Assembly: GCA_009363875.1 (NCBI GenBank)
Contig: CM018698.1
Location: 56,380,567 to 56,444,566, forward strand
Source: Mikania micrantha
Lineage: Eukaryota > Streptophyta > Magnoliopsida > Asterales > Asteraceae
DNA: 64,000 nt
Direction of reading: 5' to 3'
Positions within the stretch are counted from its first letter, which is position 1; each line of letters starts with the position of its first letter. Positions 11,467 to 23,930 of the stretch are shown piece by piece. The notes under the pieces were generated by a model. It did no database searches and was not told where the DNA came from. It saw only the letters and a list, made by a program, of their open reading frames with translations. The position numbers and the translations under genes were made by a program.

Positions 11467-12342
11467 GGTTGATTAGAAAATTTAAATTAAAAGAAGCATG
11501 CATGCGTATCTTTTGAGATCAAAATTAATTTTAAAATTGAGCCCTTTTAATTTGTATAGTAATTTGTTCTAGATACATGTACTATTGTACGTTAAATTTT
11601 TTAACACTGCTGAACTACACTTAAATATTCTTTTCTTGTCTAAATTTGAACCTAATACCCTCTTTTAAAAGACAATGTCTATATCAAGTTGACTAGTCTT
11701 ATATTAGCTACCAGATTAAGTTAAATTTACTGTGTTACATCTCAAATAAAAAAGTGAATTTGTGAATCTTGTATTGTAACCAAAATTATTAGACCGCCTC
11801 CAACGTGTGCATTGTGAGGCTGCATGTTGTGGCCAGGTGGAGGTGATTCGTCAAAAGGGCACATTGCGGGGAGATGAATACGCGGCTGCACTTGTGGTAA
11901 GTTTGCATTTGATATCCAAATCATTTGACTCCATTTTTCTTCTTGTTTTCTTTCTTGTTTTGTTCATAAGTTTGCATCACCTAATGAGAATGATTACAAT
12001 TGATCGACTCTTTCCCACTAGAGATTGTGTTCTTAATTCCATATTTCTATTCAAATATTCAAGTACCAAAATGTCACGAGTGATAGCAAAGATGAAAGAA
12101 CACCGAGTCACCGATTGATTTGTTCAACATTTATTTATAGAATTTCTCTCATTCGGGTAAACTAAACTGTAAACATCCTCCTTTTTTTTTTTTTTTTAAT
12201 TTTATTAACCTTAATTGATTAGTTTAATAAACCATTGATTATTTCTACTTTTAAGAGGAAACTTACTGACTTCAAGGCTTGATGATGATGCCAACTTTTA
12301 TCAAATTGTAGATATTTATGTCATCAAGATATTCCACATACA
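11467..12342. other. Spacer with one unidentified exon-like stretch (about 11790-11895)
   Basis: Most of it is AT-rich. Around 11790-11895 the plus strand reads openly (DRLQRVHCEAACCGQVEVIR...AAALV) and ends at GTG/GTAAGT, a consensus 5' splice donor. I do not recognise the protein. It may be an exon of a host gene interrupted by the transposons here, or another captured fragment. A T-run is at 12183-12198. Confidence 0.3.
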
Positions 12343-12639
12343 CCCGTATGTAGTGGTGCACAAATCAGTTAACCGGTCCAAACCGGTTTTTAAAATAACC
12401 GAACCGGTTAACCGGTGTAGAAGGTTTACCGGTTTTTCCTAAAAACCGGTTCGGTTAATAACCGGTTAGTTTAACCTAAAATCTCTAACCTATGGAACCG
12501 AACCGGGTATAAACCGGACCGGTTAACCGGCCAAACCGGTTCAAAAACCGGTTTTTAAAATTTTTTTTGTTATCCGTTAATCCGTTTGATCCGTTAAACC
12601 GTAACCATATTGAACCGTTTTTTTCTATTATACGTTTTC

Positions 12640-13275
12640 AACCTTAAAGTTAAATTAATAAAACCATAATAAAAAACTTAACAAATCAAACCTAAAAGGC
12701 TAAAACTAAAAAATAATAATTACTAAACCCTAATAAACCTTAAAATAATCAAACTAATATTAATCTAATAACTAATAAACCTTAAAATAATCAAAACCTT
12801 AAACTCATAACTACTAAACCCTAATAAACCTTAAACTAATCAAACTAATATTAATCTAATAACTAATAAACCTTAAAACCTTAAACTCATAATTACCAAA
12901 CCTTAATAAACCTTAAACTAATCAAACTAATATTAATCTAATAACTAATAAACCTTAAAACCTTAAACTCATAATTAGTGTTATTTGTTTAAGTTTTATT
13001 AGGGTTTAGTAATTATGAGTTTAAGGTTTTAAGGTTTATTAGTTATTAGATTAATATTAGTTTGATTAGTTTAAGGTTTTATTAGGGTTTAGTAATTATG
13101 AGTTGATTATTTTAAGGTTTATTAGTTATCAGATTAATATTAGTTTGATTAGTTTAAGGTTTTATTAGGGTTTAGTAATTATGAGTTGATTATTTTAAGG
13201 TTTATTAGTTATTAGATTAATATTAGTTTGATTTGTTTAAGGTTTATTAGGGTTAGTAATTATGAGTTTAAGGTT
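12640..13275. repeat. Inverted array of AT-rich tandem repeats inside the hAT element
   Basis: From about 12650 to 12975 a unit containing CTAATAAACCTTAAA, ATCAAACTAATATTAATC and TAATAACTAATAAACC is repeated in tandem three to four times. From about 12985 to 13275 the reverse complement of the same unit is repeated in turn. RNA through it would fold into a long hairpin. It lies between the transposase stop codon and the left terminus, so it could lie in the transposase mRNA's 3' end. Confidence 0.8.
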
Positions 13276-13397
13276 TTGATTAAATAAAATTAAATGAACT
13301 TTATTAAGTAAGGATTTCAAATAGCATATCTCATTAAAATAAATTAATTACACAAGCTTTAAAGTTACAAAATTAAATACAAAATCGAAAATAGAAA

Positions 13398-15305
13398 TTA
13401 GTCTTCGCTTGGTGCTTCGGATTGTAGTTCCAGACTATTGGTCCGCATCCATTCATCTATTGCTTGTTCTTCGTCGGAAAGTGGGAAAGTCATTCCTTTC
13501 TCAACTTCAACATCGTGTATTGTCTCTTCTATCTCAAGCTCGCCTTCAAGTAGTGTGTGGTCTTGTACACGTTCCATTGCGTCCAAATGGTCTTTCAAGC
13601 AAATGCACATCTCCAATGATGCAGGAGTAAGCCTGGTCCTTCGTATCGATAAAACCCTGCCACTAAGAGAAAAAGCAGACTCCGAAGCTACCGTAGAAGC
13701 TTGGACGCTTAATAAATCACGGGCTATGGCAGATAGAATCGGAAATTGGGTTTCCTTTTGTTTCCACCAGGCCAAAATATCAAAGTTTTCAAATTCTTCC
13801 GGCGTAAGACCGGAAATTCAATCTGTCCCTAGGTATCTTCCTAGTTCGCTACTTGCGCTAGTACCTCGGGCTCGTTTGGTTACATTTTGTCTTAAGGTGT
13901 TAAATAAATCAAAGTTAACATCTTGGCTTCTACTCGAACTAGAAGCCGCATACATTGTTTGTTGTATGTTAGATGTTTCACCATATTTTTGGAAATAATG
14001 ATCAAACATATTTTGAAAAAATATGTTAAAGTTATTTTTAGTGTTTGTTGCAAAGTTTGGGTCTTCCAAATCCAAACCCAAAGCACCAACTATTTCATCA
14101 ATTAATGTTTCAACGCCGGCACCATTGAAAACTCCAAATAAACTAGTAAATTCTCCTATGGCATACCAACATCGGCTATTAAATTTTTTAGCCTTACGTT
14201 CTTGCACTAAATTGTTATGAAATACTTCCAAGGTTTCCCTTTGTCGTAAGGCGCTGTTAAACATACGCCAAGTCGAATTCCATCTTGTTGGTACGTCCCA
14301 AGACGGACCTAAAAAGAGGGAGTTCGTATCGTCACATAATTTTTGATATTCCGTATATCTTCTACGTCTTTTCATAAAAACATCCTTTAACATTTGTTTA
14401 AATTTTTCTTTTAACATATTCATTCCCGGAACCGCAAGAGCATCACTCACAACCAAGTTAATAATGTGAGCAACGCATCTTGTATGAAAAAAAGCACCGT
14501 TACATATCGGTTTATATTTAAGTTTTAATTTTTGAACAGCAGTCGTATTATTTGAAGCGTTATCAAAACTTATGGAAAGTATCTTATCTTGTAAATGGAA
14601 TGTTTGTATTATTCCATCTAACATGTAAAACAAATTATCCCCCGTGTGAGGATACGGAAACATTTTGAACGCAATCGTACGTTTCATCATTTGCCATGAA
14701 TCAGGATCAATCCAATGCGCGCTAACGCAAAGGTACGATTCGGGCAAACCGTGAGGTGCCGACCAAACGTCCGTTGTTAGGTTAACATCGGTTTTTAAGT
14801 TTTGAAAACCTAAAATTAATTCTTGTTTGGCTTGACGCCAACGTTTCAAACAATCACGTCTAATAGTAGTTCGACTTACTTGATGATAACATGGTTGTAG
14901 CGCCTTTTGAATCATCTTCGTCAAGCGTGGGTTGTCAAAATGATTGAATGGCAAACTTTCTTGAATCACCAAGTTCCCCATTTCACGAACCATGTCGGGA
15001 TCGAAATTCCAAACCCCGCACTCTTGAGACATTTGTGCTTGATCGTTTGCGGGATTATTTTTGACAACAACACAATGCTTCGTCAAATGGCTTTTTAAAA
15101 TAGAATTAGATTCCGGTTTAAGAAAAGTACCGAAATCTTTGCACCGTGCCTTATCGACACCGTTCGACATTTCGCATAAGTCGAAATGTTGAAATAGCTC
15201 TTTGTTCCTCGTTGTAGTTTTTATTCTAACAATGGTTGGTTCGTTTGAAGTGGATGCACCAACACCAACACCAACGGAAATATAAGCACTTCGTGAGCTT
15301 GCCAT
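13398..15305 (-). pseudogene. hAT transposase with a single in-frame stop
   Basis: Reading starts at MASSRSAYIS (ATG 15305-15303), chosen over an upstream ATG at 15434 because the family begins just before the zinc finger. Order: BED-type zinc-finger region (residues about 30-75, ARCKDFG ... LTKHC), RNase-H-like hAT core (LTTDVWSAP, SISFDNASNN, CVAHIINLVV, WDVPTRWNSTW), then the C-terminal dimerisation region (STVASESAFSLSGRVLS). The length, about 635 codons, is normal for the family. One TGA (13818-13820, after LGRYLGTD) interrupts the frame about three quarters through; reading continues in frame to 13398. The second zinc-finger cysteine is Phe in CKDFG. Neither product alone would be a normal transposase; the termini look usable in trans. 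Confidence 0.88.
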
Positions 15306-15850
15306 GGATGAAATAGTGATTGAATTAAGATTTACGAACGTAATAGAAGAAGAGATTGAATCGAGATTGAATCGAGAAGAATTGGGGGATCCTTTTTTGA
15401 GCGTTTTTGATCGTTTTCGAGCGTTTAAAAACAAGAGATGTTGTAAGATGTTGTGTGATCAAACCAAAACAATCCCCATCTATTTATACTAACGTTTAGG
15501 GGCATAACGGTCCAAAAAAAAGTTAAAAACGGCTATAAACGGTCATAAAACGGCTAGTTTTTTTTTGTCTCGATCGGTTAACCGGTTAATCGGTCTCAAC
15601 GGCTATTTTTTGTCTCAACGGTCATCAACGGCTACATTTTTTTAATGTGTAACCGGTCTCAATAACCGGTTTTACTTTAACCGGTTCCAGACCGGTTTCG
15701 GCTAAAAAACTCCCAACCGGTCAATAACCGACGGTTTTCCAACTTAGCATAAACCGGTAACAATAACCGGTTCCCAAACCGGTTTCTAACCGGTCCCAAT
15801 AACCGGTTCGGTTCGGGTAACCTGTTTTTTTGTGCACCACTACCCATATG

Positions 15851-17400
15851 TCAAACTTCCAACTTGGTCTTGCTAAAAAGAATGTTGATGAAAGTGTCAT
15901 ATTATGGTTATTAATTTTATTACACTTATAGGCTCTTTCCTTGTATTTTTCCATATGTTATGTTTCGTATAAATGGTGCATTTTCTATGTTAAGGAGTTC
16001 ATTTTTGCAAAGAAACTTCCTATGGTGGCCATTTTTCAAAAGATAGTGTAACTTTGATAAAATTGGAGAAGAAGCAGAGTGGTCGCTTCAATTTCTGGAA
16101 GATGTTCTTGGATGGCTAAAACCTATGAAGACAATTACTCTCGACTGGGTTATGCCAAGTGATTGTATGAAGTAAAATGATAACCTTATATATCAGTTTA
16201 CAAAAAGCTTAAGCACAGAGTTAATACATAATTTGTCGAAAGGAATGGTATTAAAGACCATCGAATAAGTTAGTGTAAAGGGAAATCTATCTTAAAAGAT
16301 TCGAGATCTCATTATCTAGCCTTAATAGAACAAAGACCAATGTGGGGGCGTACCCCAACATGCAAAGAGAGTGTATATTTCCTAGTCCAATCTTATGACA
16401 AATCAACAAATTGATCAAAGAAGGACAAGCAATTGAATTTTAATGATTTGTATAAAATCACCTTTGTTAGAGAGAAGTGAGATCACTTTGAATGGATTAT
16501 GTGACACATAATTCCTAGAATACTCATAGAAGCAGGCTACTGTTTCATGTTCATAATGGAACAACGAGGAGTAACTGGACTAGGAAGAGTATTATGTCAA
16601 TTTTAATAACATCTACGTAAAAAAGATTGGTTCAAAGACATCAAGTTTAATAACACTAGGAAACCAATTCAAGTTCACAAAATAGGGCTCAAGAGAAAGC
16701 AAATACACTTCTCAAAAAAGGATTGGTTCTAAGACATCATGACACTTAAGTGTTGGGTTCTCAAATTATGTGGAAGATTGTTGGAAAAAGTTTTGTAAAA
16801 TGTGTTTTTGTTAACTTTGAACCAAAATAATTATTTGTATTTGTTAAAGTTTTAATTATTATTTATTATGTTAATGCTCTACCCTATGTTAGGTTCCCGA
16901 TTCATTTTTTGAAATGAGTGAAAAATTTATAAATACTTAATTCAATTTTTCAACAAAAAACTTAAAAATACCACCCAGTAAAAGACAAAAATTGTTGTAC
17001 TGCCTCCTTTATTTTTCAATATGAACCAATTAAACATAAGACCAATGCATATAAAAAATTTGTTTAAAATTAGGGCCCTAAGATTTCTAGTTATGAAGCC
17101 CAGCTTTACAATATAACTCTATTACACTACCTTTCCAAATACTATTTTGTACGAACCATTGCTTTGTCAAAACAACAAAATGATGAACGCCACCATTAGG
17201 CGTCCCTACTAACCTGTTCTATTTTTTAATCAAAACAAGTACTAGAGCCGGACATCTTTTTTGTTTACTCTTATTGTGTTCATAATTCGCCACCATGTGC
17301 GGTGCACTCATATAATGTAATATATGTGCCGACCCTCGAGGGGCAAAAGTAAAATTGCACTAATTTGAACGTTATTTTACTTAATTATGTAACAATAACA
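15851..17400. other. AT-rich spacer with an exon-like patch
   Basis: At about 16045-16170 the plus strand stays open and reads like protein (IGEEAEWSLQFLEDVLGWLK, stop TAA near 16173). I do not recognise it. It might belong with the exon-like stretch at 11790-11895 on the other side of the hAT insertion. Two near-identical AAGATTGGTTCAAAGACATC motifs lie near 16622 and 16722. No other gene is seen. Confidence 0.3.
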
Positions 17401-17530
17401 TTAAAAGCGTTGGGTTAGTTGGTTAATCAGGCATCATGAGCCGGGGGTCTTATTGGTAGCACTCTCTATTGCTACAGGATAGAGGTAAGGCTGTCTACAC
17501 CGTTGTGAAATTATATGAACCGACTAAGTG
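17401..17530 (+). repeat. SINE-like fragment
   Basis: The block GAGCCGGGGGTCTTATTGGT ... GGATAGAGGTAAGGCTGTCT resembles the conserved body of plant tRNA-derived Au-type SINEs ('gaGGTAAGGyyTGCGTACA'-like ending). It is followed by unrelated sequence, with no clear poly-T/A tail or TSD. The resemblance is from memory. Confidence 0.4.
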
Positions 17531-20500
17531 TTTACAAGTCAAAATCTTGTATTGGTCTATTTTTTTAATTAAAAAAGTACAATCTCATATAATTAATTCG
17601 AGTCATGACCCCAATAATGAGGGTTGGATACTTGGATGGTTGGTTTCTTGTGGTATCCCAGTTTTCCAAAAACAAGGAAAAAATAAAGTTGACCGAAATA
17701 CAAAACGATGTTAATTAGTTGATGTTTAATCACATAAAACATGAATTCAAGTATGCAACTTTTGATTGATATCTACTACTGATTTGGGCATATAGAATAT
17801 GTCATTATGCATAGAAAATTACAAATGACATATACATTGAAGCAGATTTTAATTTCATCTATTATATATTTTAAATTAAATTTTAAAGTTTGATCATCAA
17901 AACATATTTAGGTCCTATTAACTTTTCTTATTATTTAAAGACCAATGATAAACTTTATATTAAATTACACGTGTATAGTCAATATTACCAAAAATATAGA
18001 AACTGAAAAATGGTGAACACCACCATTAGACGCCCCTCACTGACCAGTCCCACGCCAAAAATATAGAAGCTAGATGTGCGCATAAACCATTCGAACCGGA
18101 CTGGAACAAAGAAATTAGAAAGGTTTAGTTTTTTTAAAATAACTGCTTGGTTAATTTGTGTTTTGAACTAATCCATACAAGTACACCATACCAACCATAT
18201 ATATATTTTAATTCGGTTTTATTCACTAACTAGGTTAAAACCCATACATTACATGAGTTTAATAAATCTAACATATTGTAAACAACAATTTTGCTTTAAA
18301 TATTTGTATCTTTGATATCATTAGTTGTTTATAAAATAATAACTATTGAATGTTTAAAAACAACCTATTACAAATAAGGATTAAGAATTATAAAATTATA
18401 TATTTTAAGCTATTATATAATTGAGATTTATTAAGTTTTAATTAATTTTTATGATAAGATGATATATATTTTTATATTTAATTGTATAATTTAATTATTT
18501 AAAATTATTTATTATTAATATTTAATAGAAAAGATAGTTAGTATTTAATATGAGAGAGAAGCAAGAAAAAATTTCTAGAGTTCATGAAGAGATGACAAGT
18601 ATCCAAGCTAGCTATTCTTTTATTATTATAAGGATTAGAAAAGTTAGAAAGTTATCTAAATAAATATATAATAAGAAAAAAAACTATATATAATTTTTTA
18701 TTCGTTAAATAAATGAACTGATTAATTAATTAGTTATAAAAAATTTAATAAAATAAAAAGGCTAAAGTATAAAAGAAAATTAAAAAAATACAAAAGAAAA
18801 AAATAATAAAAAGAGCAAATTACATAATATGTCCTTTAACTATACACTTAGTCACATATTTTATCCATTACATTAGGTCAAAATAGTTATTTTTGAAAAA
18901 TTTAACATAAAAGTTAACAATGATCAGTGAAAATAAAATGATTGCTAAAAATACGAAAAATAAATGATTCAGATGTGATTATTAAAGTTTAATGATTAAA
19001 TAAGCAATTTGTGATATAAATAAAAGATAATTTTTGTAATTTACTTTAATTTAAATACCTTTCAAATTTTAGAGTTGGCATGAAAAACAACAATGACGAT
19101 AATATGAGTGATGAGAATTAACAAGAACTAGGATATGATGATACAGGATGACTATGATGGTTAAAAATCTTAAATTTGTTAAAAATTTTGAGTTAAGAAT
19201 TAAGTTACATCTCTAAAGAATATTCTGAAATCATGAAGAAGTATAGTTGGATGAACATAGCTATAATACATTCTAGAATCATGGTCATTGAATGTAAAAA
19301 AACATGACAACGTATTTAAAAAGAAAAGTAAAATAAATAATGTATTATTTGTCTTGGTTTTAAATCAAATTAATGGTGAGATGTAACTTGTACATCATAA
19401 AATTTCAGTAGCTTGATTTTAAATATCTGATCATAGATAAATAAAAAATAAAAAATTAGGCAACGATATTCAAAAAAAAAGTTACCGTACCATTATCAAA
19501 TCAGTCTTAAGAATCACAAAAGAGTATCAAAATAAAGTAAAAATGTACGAAATTTAACCTAACTCGGCTTTAAATAAAATTTATGTTGCAAAGTAGAGTT
19601 TTGTACTAAATTTATACCAAAGCGTAGAAAAAAATTAGTATGTTGCATAAACATTTAAATTGTACAAGAAACATTATGTTTCAAAAGTTAAAAAAGTAAA
19701 AATATATGTAAAACTAATATGAATGTTAAAATAATTATATATTAAGAAAAAGGAAAAAAGCCAGCTTAACTTATGCGTTCAGCTAGTTTGATTGTTGAGA
19801 TGTAACCCAATAACAAAAAGGATGATTAGGTTATTGTAAACATCAAGTACTTTTCACTTCACATAGACACAAGGGAGAGCCAATGTATTGGGAGGGAGGA
19901 TAGATTCCTCATAAGAGCCCATAATGTAAGGTTAAAAATTATTGTTTTTAAAAATTTTATAAATTTTAAAACTTAAGTAGCACATATTTTGATCACAAAA
20001 TGATACAAATCTGATTACAATAGGATACAATTTTAAAAATAATTGATTATTTGAATGTAAATCTTGTTCTATTCATAGAGTTTATATGAATACTAACTTA
20101 TTATATTACTTGGGAAGTGTTCAAGCATTTGTTTTTCTAAATACTCTCGATAACTTTGTTTTTTTTTGTTGCACCTAATTTGACTTGTTATTTACCTAGG
20201 CAGATTTTTACCAACCCATATTTTGCCCCCTCATTTTTTTTTTGATTCGCCACTACGTAAACGCCATAACAACTACTCTCATCACTCACAACTCATATAC
20301 AAATTTGGTTTAGCTTGCGCGCACATGAGCACCCGATCTACGAGCTTATCCGATAGATCACGCACCAGTGTCGCAACACACACCGTTTTCTCGTGACCAT
20401 ATTAATGGTTTGTCTGTCACGCCAAACTCATGCTAGGTGTGTAATATGGGAGGGGGTGCGACTGCGGCATGAGGGTGTCAAGAGGCTGGTCTTTTTTTGG

Positions 20501-21160
20501 TGGTGGTGGTGGGGGGGAGGGGACCGAACATGGGTAGGGTGATTGGAAAACAAAGACGTTAACTATTCAAGCTAAACCAAATCTTGCCTTTTCTGTCTTG
20601 TTTTCTCCAAAACGTTATTTTTATGTAAACAAAACAAAAAAAGATTTTTAAAAACAATTTTCACCATACCAACCGACATTCATTATTAAAGATATATAAT
20701 AGATTGGAATGATTGCATTTATGAATTGCCCGTATGTTTTTATGATGATTCTCTCTGTGATATACCAGCAAACAAAATGTTAGTTATTGGCGGTCAAACC
20801 ATCGGGTCAAGTTAATTCCGGTCATTTAAGCTTACCAAATTTTGTTTAGGTTTCAAGGCTTTCCCTGAACCCCACAAAGGGCACTGCTCCCTTGACCCTT
20901 GCTGACTGGCCAACGCGACTGCCACCAGAGGCTCTACCAAAAGTACATAAATGTTTGTGTTAACACAAGTTAAAAAGAAAACTGTTGACGTTGATCTGGA
21001 TTCGTGAGTCATTGTTGTGATAATTGTAAAGATTAATTCTCTCTATCTCAGTTAGATATGACATAAATTGATTATATAAACAATAACTTACAGTTACACC
21101 CTTGAAGAATACAAAAGATCAAATTAATTACATATAAATGACTATTTGTCTAATATCTCC
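17531..21160. other. Long AT-rich intergenic region
   Basis: Very AT-rich (especially 18230-19100), without ORFs of interest. A short motif AATGRTGAACRCCACCATTA followed by GGCGTCCC-like sequence occurs at about 17180 and again at about 18010, a small dispersed repeat. A G-rich run is at 20505-20523. The 66-codon minus ORF at 20812-21012 is not recognised. I see nothing else. Confidence 0.45.
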
Positions 21161-21164
21161 TCAA

Positions 21165-22090
21165 GCGGAAGGAGGTGGACCAATTCTAAGTTTATGTTGA
21201 AAGAACTCAAACTGATGAGGCAAACTTTTTTGTAAAGTTAGCTATCTGTAGTTTAGTTGGGAAGAAATTGGTGTGGAGTTGTCCAGAAGCCATAAGTTCT
21301 CGAATGAATTGGTAATCAAGGTTGATATGTTTAGACCGTTTGTAAGCCAGATGGTTTTATGTACGAAACAAAGCATTTTGATTATCACATAAAAGAGTCG
21401 TTCTATATGGAAGAAGAGCATGAAGTTCGCAAAGCAAGTGAGTGATAAGAAAATAATCTCAGCATTAGTGTTAACATGGCCCGATATTCCGACCCACAAT
21501 TGGGCCAGCAAATGGTCGAAAGCTTTTTAGCAAGGCAAGAAACAAGATTTTCTCCAAGGGATATTGAGTAGCCATACGTGGACCGACGAGTCTCAACATA
21601 CCGAGCTCAATCCACATCTGAATAATCTAAAATAATAGTAATAGAAGATTGAGAAAACATGATGCCATAATCAATGGTGCCTTTAACACAACGCGTAATT
21701 TGTTTTAACACATTGATAATGAGAGATTGCAAAAATTGACAATGATGATTTATTGAATACGCAATATGTGGTCAAGTGATGGTGATACATTAAAGAGCAC
21801 CAACAAGCAACTGATAGTGAGTAGGATCAGAGTATAGGTCATCACTACTAACAAAACCGACATTTGAAGGTAACGGCATTGCAACTGGCCGATTTGGATT
21901 CTATGAGCTTGGAAAGTGACAAGAAATTATGAGCATATTTGGATTGGCAGAGAAATAGCCTATTGGCTGATCGGTGTCGAAGTACCAACCAAAAATAAGA
22001 GTTTTCACTCAAGTCCACTAGCCAATTAGATAGGAAAGTCAGGTATTGATCCACGAGAAGTGAAGTGGAAATCACTTTCAACATAGACTA
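21165..22090 (-). mobile_element. Degenerate Ty1/copia pol 3' relic (RT end to RNase H)
   Basis: Broken minus-strand readings match copia: LFLCQSKYAHN and LIESKSASCN (end of RT, about 21850-22010), then scattered RNase H motifs such as NTNAEIIFLSLTCFANF and LTNGLNISTLITNS (about 21250-21480). No continuous frame, LTR or TSD is visible. It is a close relative of the relic at 55915-56915; blocks such as GGAAGGAGGTGGAC and GTTGAAAGAACTCAAACTGA are shared. Confidence 0.7.
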
Positions 22091-23915
22091 ATTAACAACT
22101 TGAAATTAAAAAGTAAACTTGAGAATGTTGATTTTAGGTTTGAATTAGAAAACAATTAACTTGAACTGAAAACAAATGAATTAAAACAAAAAATTTGTAA
22201 ACAATTAAGGGAAAAGGTGATCACTCCGGGTTTCGAATTAGGAAGACAATTAGGTTTTCATTAACTTGTCAATTGGGAATCACATAGACATGATTCATGC
22301 TTCAATTGCTAAACATATATGATATTGAAACAAAGCAATGATCTTGTTGACAATCGATAACTAGACCGGTGTTGTTGACTCGATTGATTACTAATTCTAA
22401 AAAACAATGATTTCTAAAAGACTTTAAAACTCAATTCCGTTAATTACCCATTCAATCGTACAATGAATGAAAAGAAAGTAATAAACTTGAACTTGGAATT
22501 GCAAAATAAATCAGAAATCGTAATCGTTTAACAATCAAGCACTATTGAATCCACAAATCTAAGAGAAACGAATTCAATACCAATGTTGAACAAATCAAAT
22601 AGCAAACCTATCTATCAAACCTAATTCTCTACTCGGAGACGATCACGAGAAGCTTAGCTGGACATCTCAATGCTTGAATCTTCAATCTTCATGTGAAATT
22701 GCATGATGAAATCTTGATCTTGATGTTTGGATTGATATTTCGGGGCTTTAAGAACACTCCAAAGTGCTCCAAAATCGCCAAAGAACTTGTCCTAAAAGTG
22801 TGTTTTTCGTCCTAGAATGATTATCCCTCCAAAATAGGCAAATTAGGGTTAAAAAGTTGTTTTCCGCGTTTTGGGCGTAGCCTACGCTGGGCCCATCTGA
22901 ACGGTGAAGAATTTCTGCCAACGCTGACTTTATGGATTCCGTAACTCTTCCTCTAGCTTAAGATATGCACTTCCAAAGTTTTGAGCTTTTCTCAACTGTT
23001 TCTGACCCATCTGTGCTTCTTTTCACCTCATTAACATCCCCGGGCATCCCTCTAACTTGTTTTTACCTGCAAATCAACATTGTATCTCAAAGTATCATTG
23101 TTCCATATGAAATGCACATAAGAACGCAACTTTAAACTATTAAAGCACATGAAAACCAAACACGCATCACATCCCCACACTTATGTTTTGCTTGTCCCAA
23201 GCAAAGTCCTTTACACACGATAACAAATAACTCAACAAAAACCATCGCTTAAACATCTCTTTACCGGTTAATAGCAAAAATCCAAAACCACACCTAATTC
23301 CCAAGACTTACAACGTGCAATAGATTTACATCCTAGCAAGCAATATTACACATTCGACAAGAAAATCCCTAAACAAGGACACTTACCTTCAAATGGTTCA
23401 CATGCATGCAATCACACCTCTCACAATAAACACTTCACTTGGTTTTGTTTCTGGACCAGCAATGATGCCCTAGTATTTTTAAACTCTCAATCCACTAATG
23501 ATGCATCATTATCATAGGCTTTGCAAAGCAATCACATCTCCACCATTATGCACAAAGTATACACAAATCAAGAGGTATTTCAAGGTTGTAGTGTTGGTTA
23601 GGGCTATGGTAAGGAAAAGGAGTGGAAATGGCTACAAAAAATTAAATCCAAGTTTACTTCACAAAACAAAACTTCTACACATAATCGCTAAGGTAAGTAT
23701 TTACCGTTATTTGATTACTTTTTATTTCTAAACAAAACCAACATCATTATGAACAATTTTTCTTCCTTTTTTTTCTTTTTTTTTCACATCAAACATTAAT
23801 ACTACTCAACTTGGATTAGAGCAAAATGGGTTCAAAACTAAAATGGCTAACAAGGCAATTTTCGGCTAATGGAATGGGTTTGGTTTAGCAAAGGAATGGG
23901 GTAATTGGCTCAAAA
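22091..23915. other. Probable LTR-retrotransposon non-coding remnant
   Basis: No coding sequence. A palindrome GCGTAGCCTACGC sits at about 22874-22886, and CCCCACACTTATGTTTTGCT then TGTCCCAAGCAAA near 23175-23205 is a phrase I recall from 3' regions of plant gypsy elements. The boundary with the LINE is at about 23915. Assignment is tentative. Confidence 0.3.
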
Positions 23916-23930
23916 GGCAATTTTCACAAG

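Larger units (their letters stand above)
12351..15842 (-). mobile_element. hAT-superfamily DNA transposon, nearly complete (3.5 kb)
   Basis: Terminal inverted repeats TAGTGGTGCACAAA (12351) and TTTGTGCACCACTA (to 15842) are perfect over about 14 bp. The 8-bp target duplication is CCCGTATG (12343-12350) against CCCATATG (15843-15850), one mismatch. Dense AACCGGTT / CCGGTTAACCGG repeats fill 150-200 bp next to both ends, typical of hAT subterminal transposase-binding sites. It contains one transposase gene on the minus strand and a non-coding inverted tandem block on the left. Confidence 0.93.

Noticed and set aside
13438..13998. 186-codon plus-strand ORF
   Set aside because: Antisense shadow of the hAT transposase, which has clear family motifs on the minus strand.
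23498..23731. 77-codon ORF before the LINE
   Set aside because: No family resemblance; sits in probable LTR-element non-coding sequence.
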